A stretch of DNA of 64,000 nt. It comes from Siphonodentalium dalli (lineage: Eukaryota > Mollusca > Scaphopoda > Gadilida > Siphonodentaliidae). The DNA lies in assembly GCA_032622095.1 (NCBI GenBank), contig CP136061.1:122216754-122280753 (forward strand), in the 5' to 3' direction. Of the stretch, positions 33,749-46,550 are shown piece after piece. The position numbers and the translations under genes were made by a program. The notes beneath the pieces are model-generated. The model searched no databases and was not told the DNA's origin. It was given only the letters and a program-made list of their open reading frames with translations. How positions within the stretch are numbered: position 1 is the first letter of the stretch; each line of letters begins with the position of its first letter.

Positions 33749-35182
33749 GATGCCCATGAAAGTCATGAAAAATCCCAACAATGTATTTCTTTTTCGGAGG
33801 CACATGAACATTATTGAACTGATCAAGAATGGCATATTAGTAGTCATGTGCAAGTGTGTATACTGGACATACAACCAAACAGAACATGGTAGGTATGCAT
33901 CATAGCACACATTTATCCAAACATACCTGTAATGACATTGTGTATGATCAGTCCAGACCTAATGCTTTGAAGTTTGACCATCTATTGATTAGTCGAATGT
34001 TTGTGGGTTCAGACATTGTTGGCTCTTCTTGTTTACATGTTCCTGATATGTTTTGATACAAAATGTGACTTTTTGTTGAAGTATACTACTAAGGATGATG
34101 TGAGTGGGCTAATAATTATTAAACTAAACACCTCATAAAAAGTAAGCCCACCCCCCTCCTCATAAGATACCCTGTATCTGAGTATCTCCTATGTTATTCG
34201 CCCGATGCAGTTGAAATTTTTAATGAATCGAGAACATGGTAATTGAAGTATTGTGCGAGTCAATTATCCTGGGGCAGGGGTCCTTTCGAGTGAATGCAGT
34301 GGACCAGATATGGGGGTAGTTCAAAATCATGCTCCTAAATTCCCACAGATTGACAACTGAATGGTCAAGTTCAAGAAAATCCCCTGCAGCAATAAGGTGT
34401 TTAGTATGTGGGAGAGTATAGACAAATGCATGGGCAAATACGCATGGTTTAATAGTTAACAACTCCCTGATACAATTTGTCCTCAATACCTAAAGTAATA
34501 TAGTACATGTATATAAAGTAGTTTAGGTATTGAGACAAATTTGTCAGTGACCTGGGGGTTAGTTACCATATTACTTAATTATTGCTGACAACAGGTTTAA
34601 AAGTACCGATGATCAAATTTTAACTATTTTGTCATGTTATCAAACATCTTAAAGTTTATTTGTGTCCAAAAAAGATATTTAGCCTCAGCATCATCACAAA
34701 CATCTCATCAATAGATTTTAATTTTATACATTCAAGAACAAAGAAAATCATTACAATGGAACTAACGAGCCCGAAGGTGATGGCTTGCATGACCTAGTCA
34801 AGAAAAGAAACCTATATTTAGTAAAGAGTCAAAATAATGTTGTCCAACGCTCCCAGGTAAATCGTGTTATGTACTAATTCACACAGAACAACTAGGCCAT
34901 AAACGATGCATGCAGAGATACCATTAAATTCTTCCATTATTTCTAGACAGGTAGGTTTGACATAACAATAAGTAACTAATGATGGCAGGGCGTATGATCA
35001 TCTTTGTGTCAATAGGTACACGGAAATAGGGCAAGATGCTGAACATCTGACACCAATTCTAACATGACATTGGATGTCAGGTAGCAGCCGAGAGGCAGAC
35101 ATAAAATGGGTCACTTCCCCCCAATCCTTCTTAGTTACGACGCGATCAAATGCTATGTGTCATTCGTTTAGTTATCCGCATA

Positions 35183-35351
35183 CAGTAATGCTCTAAATAA
35201 TCGACTCCTTAACCACATCAGAATTATGGGTAACTTTTCAGGATTTAGTCGGAAATATGCCTTGTTGCCATTCATCGGAAAGCTCTCAAATCCTGAAAAG
35301 TTACCCATAATTCTGCTGTGGTTTAGCAGTTGATTACTTAAGGCATTACTG
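35183..35351. mobile_element. PalTA with right-arm deletion (in unit 1)
   Basis: Same apex-to-AAATCCTG junction as at 14731. TA flanks. Confidence 0.9.
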
Positions 35352-36874
35352 TATCTGCCTAGCGTTCCCTGGATTAAGTTTGTATGGACTCGTCACATGG
35401 TGACATGATATGATATGTGCTAACGCTTTTTCATAATGCTATTGTTTTGATTCACTTTCTCAGCTTGTTTCCATTTGAGTAGACATTTACTCGATTAACA
35501 TGTTGTTATATCAGCGACTTTCATTAAATCATCATTGTTGGAATAATCTGATCCGATAAATAAATATCGTGCACTGATACAATGCCAAGTTAATAATGAT
35601 CATGTAAATACCTGCTATATGTAGTATCCCATATTCTACTTTGAAATTGGTTAGATTTTTATCTGAAGGCTATAAAACACTCCTTTTATGTTGTTACAGC
35701 TGTTTTTCCATGAATTATACATCCACTTTACAAGGTTCCCACAAAACCTAAAGAAATCCAAGGATACTCAAGACAACTTCACATCAATTTCCAAGGAGTT
35801 TCAAGATCTTGCATAATGTGTTATATGTGAGTGGCGCAAAAATCAATAAATATCAACACCACTCAAGGCCAGCTACGATAATTTAAGCACTTTCCAGATC
35901 TTGAATGATGAATTGGTGGCTTCAAGGCTTATATTCTTGTCTTTGAGGGCCACTTTTTGCCCCTATGCCCTCCAGCAAGGGGCAGTCACCCCCTACCCCC
36001 TGCACTCTATCCACCTGATAAATATACCTCCAGTTCTTACAAGCATTATATTCAGTCGTATAAATGCTTCTTCCTGCATTTCCTGCATAAATGTTTAATC
36101 TTCCGAGAATTTTTTTTTTACAAACGAAATGTCAACAAAATTCAGTGCATGTGTCTTGTTTTAAAAGTAGACGTTATACAATGAACAAAATACACCTGCC
36201 TGATCTGAACAAACTGAAGGTGTGCACCTGATACAAATAATTAAAGGAACGCACTAAATAAATATACTTTCTCCGTCAGTTTACATTCATTAGGTTCGAG
36301 TGAGCATAACCCTTGAGAACAAATGAGAGTTGCCGATATAATGGCTGCACCGATGCATCTATTTACAGTCACGAGAAACGAGGTTTGTTCTGTCTGTCGT
36401 CACCAGATCAGGTATCTGGGAAGTAGGTCCGAAGGGAGTACAAGAATGCTCGGACTGCATTTAACGCTACAACGCCAAGACGATCCACTACAATTCAGAG
36501 CCTCCCTGATGAAGTCACATTTACAGAACATATTTGAACTAAATTGTGCTTTCGATGTGTATTTGTTCTGTTGAACACTGAAGATGGTAGTAAGATAGTA
36601 GGAATTTATTCCACACCCATTAGCAAGAAAATTTTTTTTGTAATTGCAGTCATCGAATAAAAAATATCCACATGCAATCAACATACAGGCTATTAACCCT
36701 TCCATATGCGGCAGGGGTACTTTCGAGTGAATGTAAAGGACCAGATATGGGGGTGGTTTAAAATCATGCCCCTAAATTCTCACAGAATTAACTGGTCAAG
36801 TTCAAGAAATAAGGCTGGTGACAGTTTACGAACACTGAACACCCAGTTAAGCCATCAACATGTGATTCCATTAA

Positions 36875-37132
36875 CCCTTCCATGACTGGAGCTTCCTGAA
36901 ATTTTTTGAAAACCCTGTGCCAATGCATTATTTTATATATGCGAGTCTCCCATAGTGAGCCTCACTTATATAAGAGAGTACATTGGCCTAATAATATTTA
37001 GCTTGACCTTGTAAGCCATTGCATTTTCTTATAAATGCGAGGCTCCCTATGGGAGACTCGCATATATATGAGAATGCACTACCACAGGATCTTTAATGCT
37101 GCACCAGCGCAGCTCCCGTCATGAAAGGTAAA
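36875..37132 (+). mobile_element. TTAA-HP element, terminal set 3 (in unit 2)
   Basis: Duplicate of 33491-33748, including the truncated right end, so it pre-dates the tandem duplication. Confidence 0.86.
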
Positions 37133-38569
37133 GATGCCCATGAAAGTCATGAAAAATCCCAACAATGTATTTCTTTTTCGGAGGCACATGAACATTATTG
37201 AACTGATCAAGAATGGCATATTAGTAGTCATGTGCAAGTGTGTATACTGGACATACAACCAAACAGAACATGGTAGGTATGCATCATAGCACACATTTAT
37301 CCAAACATACCTGTAATGACATTGTGTATGATCAGTCCAGACCTAATGCTTTGAAGTTTGACCATCTATTGATTAGTCGAATGTTTGTGGGTTCAGACAT
37401 TGTTGGCTCTTCTTGTTTACATGTTCCTGATATGTTTTGATACAAAATGTGACTTTTTGTTGAAGTATACTACTAAGGATGATGTGAGTGGGCTAATAAT
37501 TATTAAACTAAACACCTCATAAAAAGTAAGCCCACCCCCCTCCTCATAAGATACCCTGTATCTGAGTATCTCCTATGTTATTCGCCCGATGCAGTTGAAA
37601 TTTTTAATGAATCGAGAACATGGTAATTGAAGTATTGTGCGAGTCAATTATCCTGGGGCAGGGGTCCTTTCGAGTGAATGCAGTGGACCAGATATGGGGG
37701 TAGTTCAAAATCATGCTCCTAAATTCCCACAGATTGACAACTGAATGGTCAAGTTCAAGAAAATCCCCTGCAGCAATAAGGTGTTTAGTATGTGGGAGAG
37801 TATAGACAAATGCATGGGCAAATACGCATGGTTTAATAGTTAACAACTCCCTGATACAATTTGTCCTCAATACCTAAAGTAATATAGTACATGTATATAA
37901 AGTAGTTTAGGTATTGAGACAAATTTGTCAGTGACCTGGGGGTTAGTTACCATATTACTTAATTATTGCTGACAACAGGTTTAAAAGTACCGATGATCAA
38001 ATTTTAACTATTTTGTCATGTTATCAAACATCTTAAAGTTTATTTGTGTCCAAAAAAGATATTTAGCCTCAGCATCATCACAAACATCTCATCAATAGAT
38101 TTTAATTTTATACATTCAAGAACAAAGAAAATCATTACAATGGAACTAACGAGCCCGAAGGTGATGGCTTGCATGACCTAGTCAAGAAAAGAAACCTATA
38201 TTTAGTAAAGAGTCAAAATAATGTTGTCCAACGCTCCCAGGTAAATCGTGTTATGTACTAATTATTCACACAGAACAACTAGGCCATAAACGATGCATGC
38301 AGAGATACCATTAAATTCTTCCATTATTTCTAGACAGGTAGGTTTGACATAACAATAAGTAACTAATGATGGCAGGGCGTATGATCATCTTTGTGTCAAT
38401 ATATACACGGAAATAGGGCAAGATGCTGAACATCTGACACCAATTCTAACATGACATTGGATGTCAGGTAGCAGCCGAGAGGCAGACATAAAATGGGTCA
38501 CTTCCCCCCAATCCTTCTTAGTTACGACGCGATCAAATGCTATGTGTCATTCGTTTAGTTATCCGCATA

Positions 38570-38738
38570 CAGTAATGCTCTAAATAATCGACTCCTTAAC
38601 CACATCAGAATTATGGGTAACTTTTCAGGATTTAGTCGGAAATATGCCTTGTTGCCATTCATCGGAAAGCTCTCAAATCCTGAAAAGTTACCCATAATTC
38701 TGCTGTGGTTTAGCAGTTGATTACTTAAGGCATTACTG
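38570..38738. mobile_element. PalTA with right-arm deletion (in unit 2)
   Basis: Duplicate of 35183-35351. Confidence 0.9.
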
Positions 38739-39001
38739 TATCTGCCTAGCGTTCCCTGGATTAAGTTTGTATGGACTCGTCACATGGTGACATGATATGA
38801 TATGTGCCAACGCTTTTTCATAATGCTATTGTTTTGATTCACTTTCTCAGCTTGTTTCCATTTGAGTAGACATTTACTCGATTAACATGTTGTTATATCA
38901 GCGACTTTCATTAAATCATCATTGTTGGAATAATCTGATCCGATAAATAAATATCGTGCACTGATACAATGCCAAGTTAATAATGATCATGTAAATACCT
39001 G

Positions 39002-40149
39002 TGTTTGTATGAACACCACCTTAACAGGCAGAAGCGATGAATGTTAAATCCAGTACGCCCATGCCCACACAGAAAAAAACAATGTATTTGAGCAATTGAA
39101 AGATTTGAAGATAATTATGCTGACTGTAAAAGGATTACTGGATTATGCATTGCTTAATAAAACCTAATTACCTTAGAATCAAATCACTTTACTGAATGAT
39201 GTCAATTATACCAATCACAATACTCGCTTTTTCAAATTACTGGAGTGCTAGAAATTACCACCTCAGAAACAAAAACAAAAAGTCAGTTTTGCATAAAAAA
39301 CATGAAAAGTGTTTTTTTTTTTACAAATGTAGGGTCCGGTCCCCATTTAGTATATATCTATTGCTTGTAAACCATATTTAGAAAAATAATTGCTACCAAC
39401 AAAAAGTGATTAATTGTAAATTAACATTCTGCAAGCAAAACAAAGTCTTTTTCTTGAAAGTTATACCAGTATTCTCAAGATATCTAAGAGGTGAGTTGGC
39501 CCACATTGTTTCAAATGTGACTGAGTACAGACGGGGGAATTTGTTTTGTTGGTAAAACACACAGAAATAGTAGCCGAATGCTGTGAATCTATCAGCTTTT
39601 AATGACACAAGTAATTCACGTGCAAACACCATATATACTGCTAGTTACCGGGCTAGAAAGAATGAAATAAGATTACCGCGTAAATGTCACGTCTGTTTGG
39701 GGGCTATTTGTGTCTGCTTAGCAGTTCACAAGGACACCTGAATCAGAACAAACAACACGCCCAGGTGGTGGTCCATCTCGAGCTGACCAAAGAGGAATAT
39801 TTAAGATATAGCGCTCAGATGAAAATTGTTTCGACCCACGCATAAATCGGGGTTTGTTCTCAACTGGAAATTCAATAGATACCTATATTATGCTACTAAT
39901 TTGTCTCTATAGTACACAATATACATGTATATGACTTATGGAGGAACAGAGTTAGTATGAGTGTGCAAATGGCACATTGAGATGTCTCTCAACTCAGATC
40001 AAGCTTGAAAATCGGTCTCTATTTTCGCCCGTGTCAGGGTTCAAACCCACGTCAACCTCACCTAATCCGGACAACATCTTTTATGATCTTATATAGGTAG
40101 GCCTATACTGTTGGATTTCAATGATGGATACACTTAGTCTATATATAGA
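39002..40149. other. No recognised feature
   Basis: A T run at 39312-39321 and a GGGTTCAAACCC tract at 40037 are the only items noted. Confidence 0.45.
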
Positions 40150-40295
40150 GGATCTCACATGAGTTTCTATTTTATACGGAATTTATCAACCGAGTTCATT
40201 AAATTCGATTTGAGCCGAGGTTTACCGAGGCTCAAATAGAATTTAGTGGACGAGGTTGATAAATTACGTATAAAATAGAACGAGTTTGAGATACC
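40150..40295. mobile_element. Palindromic MITE
   Basis: Arms about 40150-40215 and 40230-40295 (GAGTTTCTATTTTATACG / inverted TATAAAATAGAACGAG; ATTTGAGCC / GGCTCAAAT), apex GAGGTTTACCGAG. No target duplication resolved. Confidence 0.8.
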
Positions 40296-40548
40296 TTTTA
40301 TCACATGATCAAATAAACCCGAAGCAACACGCAATATTCATCGAAAACAACAATCATAAACTCCAGCGATCGCAAGTTATTTGAAGAACGCTGTGACGTC
40401 ATCGCACGCGCTGATATTAAACGTGTCTATTACCGATAATTATGAAACTGCTTTTATGGCCAAATTATGTGATAAAAAATGTTGTGAAATCTTGTTTCAC
40501 AATATGAGAAAGGATGTTGGAGTTAAATTCTAAAATAGTTGCTAATTA

Positions 40549-40747
40549 CAGTAATGTCCTAAATAATCGACCCCTAAACCACAGCAGAATTATGGGAAAT
40601 TTTTCAGGATTTAGTCGGAAATATGGCTTGTTGCCATTCATCGGAAAGCTCTCACCGAGTGGCAACAAGCCATATTTCCGACTAAATCCTGAAAAATTTC
40701 CCATAATTCTGCGGTGGTTAAAGGGTCATATACGTCGGGTATTACTG
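40549..40747. mobile_element. PalTA palindrome
   Basis: Slightly shortened apex. Both arms share the same unusual base (GGGAAATTTTTC / GAAAAATTTCCC), showing arm-to-arm homogenisation. Confidence 0.9.
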
Positions 40748-40880
40748 TATATCTCATGTGCCTAAATACTTTTAAGTTTCATTCAGCCGACAGTTTCTGT
40801 CAGAGTTATGTTAGATCCAGATGATATATATTGGATATATTTATAAATTTGATGAAAGGCTTACTAAACATGACATTTAA

Positions 40881-41272
40881 CCCTTTACCCAACAGAAGGG
40901 CCCTGTGCCAATGCATTCTCTTATATATGCGAGTCGACCATAGGTCGCCTCGCATATATAAGAGAATGCATTGGCTTAACACATTAAAAATTATAAAATT
41001 GTTAAAGAATGTAAGAAAAAATGGTAAAAAGTGTTAAAAAAAGATTTTTTTTAGGCCAATGCATTCTCTTATATATGCGAGGCGACCTATGGTCGACTCG
41101 CATATATAAGAGAATGCATTGGCACAGGGCATAACTATAACCATCACAATGTGGTCAATGAGCCGGTTCTAATGATATCCATATTTGTATGGTTCTATTG
41201 AGACAGACCGAAGATATTTTAGGCTGTTGAAGCTTTATTTGGCCGGTTTTGGCCGGTTTGTTGGGTAAAGGG
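40881..41272. mobile_element. TTAA-HP element, terminal set 2, complete, reverse orientation
   Basis: TTAA 40877-40880 and 41273-41276. Mirror image of 1831-2223. Near-identical hairpins. Confidence 0.93.
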
Positions 41273-41280
41273 TTAAGGAC

Positions 41281-42122
41281 AAAAAAGAAACAAGATTACT
41301 ATAATGAATCAAGTCACTCCTACAGTTGTGATATATGACAGGAAGATAACAATCTGGCTATGCTGTAATAACAATGACTTCATTGGTTACATACAGTAGT
41401 GCTCTAAGTAAGTGACTTCTTAACCACAGCAGAATTATGGGTAACTTTTCAGGATTTGTCGGAAATATGGCTTGTTGCCATTCATCGGAAAGCTCTCCCC
41501 GAGAGCTTTCCGATGAATGGCAACAAGCCATATTTCCGACTAAATCCTGAAAAGTTACCCATAATTCTGCTGTGGTTAAGAAGTCGCTTACTTAGAGCAT
41601 TACTGTATATGTTGTAACTCAGGGAAATGGCATGAGTATCTTCACGCCTTCTGGCTCAAACTTCGAGATTCAACTGAAATGTAATTGTAATGTAACGATG
41701 GCTATAAAGCTTATGAAAGACCACTATAATGAATCAAACTGGACACTCCTTTGGTTGTGATATATGATATGAAGACAATAGTCTTGTTATGTTGCTTTAA
41801 TAATGACTTTGTATGTTACATAGGTACATGTCATGACTTAGGCACATATTATGAGTATCTTCGCCCCTCCACATCCGAAATTCCAACCGAACCTTGATTG
41901 TAATGTCTAAAAATATTTTATATCTGATTGAGTCAACTTTATTGCCAAGCATTTAGTACACGAGGCCTAAAGGAAAGGCTGTTTATCAGCCCAAGTTCAA
42001 CAACAATCAACAAAACAAACAGTGTATATTGCCTTTAAAATGACACCATGAACTACAAACATTGCGTTGGTCACAGACACAAATGTGTTCATCGCAGAAA
42101 TATGAAACTATCTGTATATATA
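41281..42122 (+). repeat. Two tandem units of the 26.4-kb repeat, first one split by PalTA
   Basis: Unit 1 (41281-41393 and 41606-41681) carries ACTATAATGAATCAA and GAGTATCTTCACGCC. Unit 2 (41682-42122) is the near-identical copy of 26408-26850. Confidence 0.82.
41394..41605. mobile_element. PalTA palindrome inserted in a tandem unit
   Basis: Full length, arms matched at AAGTGACTTCTTAACC type changes. TA flanks. Confidence 0.92.
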
Positions 42123-42940
42123 TCGGGCTGCAATTGTTCAACAATGTATATACGTCAAACATTTATATTGCCTCAGGGGTCGGACCATTCTGATTTAAGC
42201 TTGTGTGTATGAATCCAATGGAAGTGCATGCATATAAATCCCTCCAGCTTATTACTTCATACAACAATGGATGCTAAATATCTGTACGCTGCATCATTTG
42301 TTATCTTCACTCAGCATTTTTTACTCAGATTACATGTAAGATATGCGAGATTGAAATCAGAAACGAACCTGTAAGACATTTCAATGTGACCTGAATGATG
42401 TGGCAAATGGAAATTTTGTTCTATGCATGCGTCATTAGAATTGGAATTTTTTTCTTCTATTAAAATAGCATTCTTGCTAGGGTCTTGTGATATGATATAT
42501 ATCCTGATATATGGTTTGAAAAACATAGATATTGAAATAATTTATGGCATATACATTATATTTTTCTTAATGTTGAACATAAGACTGTAACATCCACTTG
42601 CAATTGTTGGAATACAACCATTGATAGCTAGCTTACTATTTTGTAACAAACGACCCCCATAAGCTTTTAATATGCTTCATGTCGGATCCCCTCCATAAAC
42701 CAATATTCATGATTCATATTTTGTAACATACACTGTATTTGAATTATATGGAATAAATACTGTTTACATCAACGTATAAACTCAAGTCAGAGTGGTGAAA
42801 TGATACGATACATGTATCTCAGCATTCCGTATCTCGATTCACCTGCACATTGGCTGTAGCTCCCATCCCTGTATCTTATGGACAAAATTTACATCGACGC
42901 TAATGACAATGATGACAAAATGGGAAGAACAGATATTTTA
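42123..42940. other. No recognised feature
   Basis: AT-rich intron sequence. Confidence 0.45.
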
Positions 42941-42944
42941 TCAC

Positions 42945-43198
42945 ATTCATGACGGGAGTTGCATTGGTGCAGCATTAAATGATCCTGTGCTAGTACATTC
43001 TCTTATATATGCAAGTCTTGCATAGGGAACATCACACACATAACAAAATGCACTGGCTTACAAGGTCAAGGTAAATATTGTTTGGCCAAAGCATTCTCTT
43101 ATATATGCGAGGCTCCCTATGGGAGACTCGCATATGTAAGATAATGCATTGGCACATGGTTTTGGAAATTTTTTTCAGAAAGCCTGTCATGGAAGGGT
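42945..43198 (+). mobile_element. TTAA-HP element, terminal set 3, ends eroded
   Basis: TTCATGACGGGAGTTGC left, CCTGTCATGGAAGGG right; TTAA mutated at both sides. Two hairpins. Confidence 0.82.
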
Positions 43199-43509
43199 GA
43201 AGGTGTATAGACTCAACCTTTGGACATTCCTTTCAGTTGCACGTTTACATAGCACCCTGTAGTCCATTGCATTATATTGAGTATGAATAGATGTGAAGTA
43301 TCATCATGATATATGATATCATGAATTGCAGTTGAAAGCTATTGTAAGTAACTGAATGAGTCAATGCACTATATTGCACTGTATTGTCAAATGACAAATC
43401 TATAGCAGAACAATGACATTCTAATGCAATGATACATGTACTTCACCAGCAAATCTATCTACTGTATATTAAGGGTCATTAAGGTGGCACTAAGTGCATA
43501 AATGTTTAA

Positions 43510-43543
43510 CCCTGTCCATACTAAATGGGTTCTCCCATTCAGT
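43510..43543 (+). mobile_element. Family G left end fused to PalTA apex
   Basis: TTAA 43506-43509, CCCTGTCCATACTAAATGGG, then TCAGT, where the PalTA right arm begins. Confidence 0.72.
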
Positions 43544-43648
43544 GAGAGCTTTCCGATGAATGGCAACAAGCCATATTTCCGACTAAATCCTGAAAAGTTA
43601 CCTATAATTCTGCTGTGGTTAAGGAGTAAATTATTTAGGGCATTACTG
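43544..43648 (+). mobile_element. PalTA right arm only
   Basis: Begins at the apex (GAGAGCTTTCCGATGAATGG), ends CATTACTG followed by TA. Confidence 0.9.
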
Positions 43649-44151
43649 TACCTTTATAGTGAAAATTGAGACCTGTGAAACACATATGTGTCATTGGTCA
43701 GGATGAACTTTAATAGATAATTGATCTATTTTGGGTGTGTTTATGTAGAAAGTGCAATGCTCTTTGCCAAGACAATTGGCGGGTGTCCATATATGGATTT
43801 TGTTAAATGGTAGTTACGCAAACTCATTGTCAGTAAACACTGGTAGAGTGAGATAAATACATACATTGTATTCTGATTTCGTGTCACTCTATTGAGACGG
43901 CTAAATAGAATCTTTTGTAAGCAACTCGGTGGTTCACATACACAGACAAGTAATAGAGCTAGTGGGAAATCTATTGAACTTCGGACTGAGTTTGTGTATG
44001 TAACTCAAATACACTGGTGATCAACTATAAAACTGATCATGAAATATATAGGCATACACAAATGCACCATAATGAAGTATAAACAGGACGCAAACATGAT
44101 CATTGCACAGCTAAAACTTCCAACAGCGGCCACATTAATTTGAACAATTAA

Positions 44152-44413
44152 CACTTTCATGACGGGAGCCTTGCTGGTATAGATTGTGCCAGTGCATTCT
44201 CTTATATAAGTGAGTCTACCATAGGGAGCCTTGTATATGTAAGAGAATACACTGGCTTTAATACAAGGTCAAGGTAAATAGTGTTAGGCCAATGCATTCT
44301 CTTATATATGTGAGGCTCCCTATGGGAGACTCGCATATATAAGAGAATGTATTGGCACAGGGAGGGTTTTTTCACAACACAAAATTTCAGGAAGATCCAG
44401 TAGAGAAAGGGTT
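44152..44413 (+). mobile_element. TTAA-HP element, terminal set 3
   Basis: TTAA 44148-44151, CACTTTCATGACGGGAGCC, two hairpins, right end AGAGAAAGGG then TTAC. Confidence 0.83.
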
Positions 44414-44754
44414 ACGGATCAGATTAAGAACATTTAACTTCAAACCTCCGACGGAATTTGCTACAAATGGTCAAACGATGCATGGGATTGCCAGAAGTTC
44501 TCACACATCGATAAAAGATGGATCATATTTATTCCTACATGAAAAACTGTAGAGATTGACTCAATCGGGTGAATGTACATAGCTAACAATAACTGGTAAT
44601 AATAAAAGGTCGCTGACCAAACTGTCCCTCGATGAAGGTGGCAGGTTTGAAGGATTTATGGGTTTCAGATCCATACTACATACTATTATATATGGGAGGA
44701 ATTGATTTCGCCAATATGGTACAAAGTGCATATTCACTAAATATGTTGCAAATC

Positions 44755-44995
44755 TTCAATGTTTCCCGAGAAAGGGTCAATAACTCTAAAATTGAAAATG
44801 AAACATTTCTATGTCGAAAATTGGCAATAACTCCGCCAAAATGACTCTGACTGAACTCAAAATCACAGGTGCGTAGTTTCCCATGCTGGTTGACATCTGT
44901 GCCAAGTTTTTTAAAATTTACCAGAAAATGACAGAATACAGACTCGGACAAATGATGTGTCCTAGGATGTATAATTCTATGTCGATATGGCAATA
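44755..44995. repeat. 'CAATAACTCC' interspersed repeat
   Basis: GGCAATAACTCCGCCAAAAT, then GTAGTTTCCCATGCTGG and TGTGCCAAGTTTTTTAAA, parallel the 56.3-56.65 kb repeat (GTTTCCCATGG, TGTGCCAAGTTTCAAAAA). Confidence 0.65.
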
Positions 44996-45121
44996 ATAAT
45001 GTCGGGAGACAATTAAGGTTAGCAAGGGAATTTATATATAACAGCATCGTGATAGCGTTGTTTGAAATTATATCCTCTCACGCAGTAAATTGTGTTGTTT
45101 GTTGAATATGTTCTGACTAAC

Positions 45122-45242
45122 CCTTTCATGACTGCAACTTCTTGCAATTTGCGAAAACCCTGTGCCAATACAAAAACATCACTAAATTCACCCTCTGGGG
45201 ACCTCATTCTGCAAATGTCAGACACACTATATCCAGGCTTGG
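45122..45242 (+). mobile_element. Chimera: TTAA-HP set-3 left end joined to hAT-C right end
   Basis: TTAACCCTTTCATGACTGCA at 45119 runs to CCCTGTGCCAATAC, then AAAAACATCACTAAATTCAC continues as the hAT-C right arm to ATATCCAGGCTTG. Confidence 0.85.
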
Positions 45243-45913
45243 CAATAGGCATATGTGTCCTTCGTGGCGGCATGCACTCCTGTTCAAGGAACCTTATTCA
45301 TTCTATGAAAGTCAAATTAACCAGTGTTTCCTATAAACGTCTGCTGTAAAGCCAAGATTCGGTTTTGTGATTACACTTCACACTAACATGGGCAAAGTGG
45401 CAATCAGCCCTATATACAGAATGCAATATTCTCGTTACAATGGACCCCCACTGGGCTAATGAAGCATTGATCGATATCATAAATAAATCATATATTTCCC
45501 CCCCTTTCACGGGTAATCAAGCCATCTATTATCACATTGCATCAAAGTGAATTCAAGTTACAACATGGTTTTCCAGCCAACAGTTTTCATTCTAATATAG
45601 TTTGTATGCAATCTAAACTCATTTACTGACGGACACCTTTAGACCTAGGACTGGCTATTCTACCTGTAATTATAACATGGTTGTTATTTACAAAAGTAAT
45701 CGATTCACGATTGCTGCATGCATGAACATTATATTTAAGGGGTTTCCACGCCTGAGCTATGTCCCTAATGTTGAGATTCTTGAAGAAGAATCGCATGAAC
45801 TCCATTAAATTGCCATCCACCCATTTAATAGTTCAGATCAAGTACTTTTTATAGCAGCTATTAATTTCATTTTCATTTTTTAAAAGCAGCAAATATAACT
45901 AATTAGCTTTTAA

Positions 45914-46166
45914 CCCTTTCATGATGGGAGCTGCGCTGGTGCAGCATTAAAAATAATAAGCCAGTACATTCTCTAATTTACGTGAATCTCCCATAGGGAG
46001 CCTCACATATATGGGAGAAAGCACTGGCTTAACAAGTCAAGGTAAATATGTTAGGCCAATGTATTCTCTTATATATGGGAGGCTCTCAATAGGAGACTCG
46101 CATATATAAGAGAATGCATTGGCACAGGGTTTTAGCAAATTTCAGGAAGCTCCAGTCACGGAAGGG
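45914..46166 (+). mobile_element. TTAA-HP element, terminal set 3, complete
   Basis: TTAA 45910-45913 and 46167-46170. Left CCCTTTCATGATGGGAGCTG, right CCAGTCACGGAAGGG. Two hairpins. Confidence 0.9.
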
Positions 46167-46369
46167 TTAATAATATTGATGAGATTTTTGTTAAGTCTGG
46201 GTATCAAAATAACTTTTCCTGTATATAAGGGTACCAGTATGAGTGGACCCGCTTGGGGGGGGACTGCTAGGAAACTAGTTAGTTCACCAGCAGGAGTTTA
46301 ACTAACATGCATGTCGCTGTGTTGACAGCATATGAGCAAATTGCTTTAACCACTGGAAAACTGAATTAA

Positions 46370-46550
46370 CCCTTCCATGACTGGAGCTTCCTGAAATTTA
46401 GTAAAAACCCTGTGCCAATGCATACTCTTATACATGCAAGTCTCCCATAGGGAACCTCGCATATATAAGAGAATACATTGGCCAGTGCATTCTCTTATAT
46501 ATGCGAAGCTGCCTATGGCTAACTCGCATATATAAGAGAATATATGGTCC
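46370..46550 (+). mobile_element. TTAA-HP element, terminal set 3, right end lost, hairpins fused
   Basis: TTAA 46366-46369. The spacer between hairpins has collapsed (ACATTGGCCAGTGCATTC). Confidence 0.82.

Larger units (their letters stand above)
32231..35614 (+). repeat. 3,384-bp tandem duplication, unit 1
   Basis: Starts CTATATGTAGTATCCCATAT and ends GATCATGTAAATACCTG. About ten single-base changes and one 3-bp indel separate it from unit 2 (about 99.7% identity). It contains a TTAA-HP copy, a PalTA copy, a TACCTAAA hairpin near 34470-34545 and two copies of a 100-bp repeat (33327-33427, 34272-34380: GACCAGATATGGGGGT). Confidence 0.97.
35615..39001 (+). repeat. 3,387-bp tandem duplication, unit 2
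   Basis: Abuts unit 1 with a 2-base TG overlap at the junctions. Differences from unit 1 include TTTTTTTTACAAACG for TTTTTTTTTCAAACG and an extra ATT near 38263. Confidence 0.97.

Noticed and set aside
32517-38000. Duplicated short frames repeated at 3,384-bp spacing
   Set aside because: They repeat only because the DNA is tandemly duplicated; none has codon bias, domains or splice context.
40030-40060. tRNA-like B box (GGGTTCAAACCC)
   Set aside because: No A box at suitable distance and no cloverleaf could be drawn; chance palindrome is simpler.
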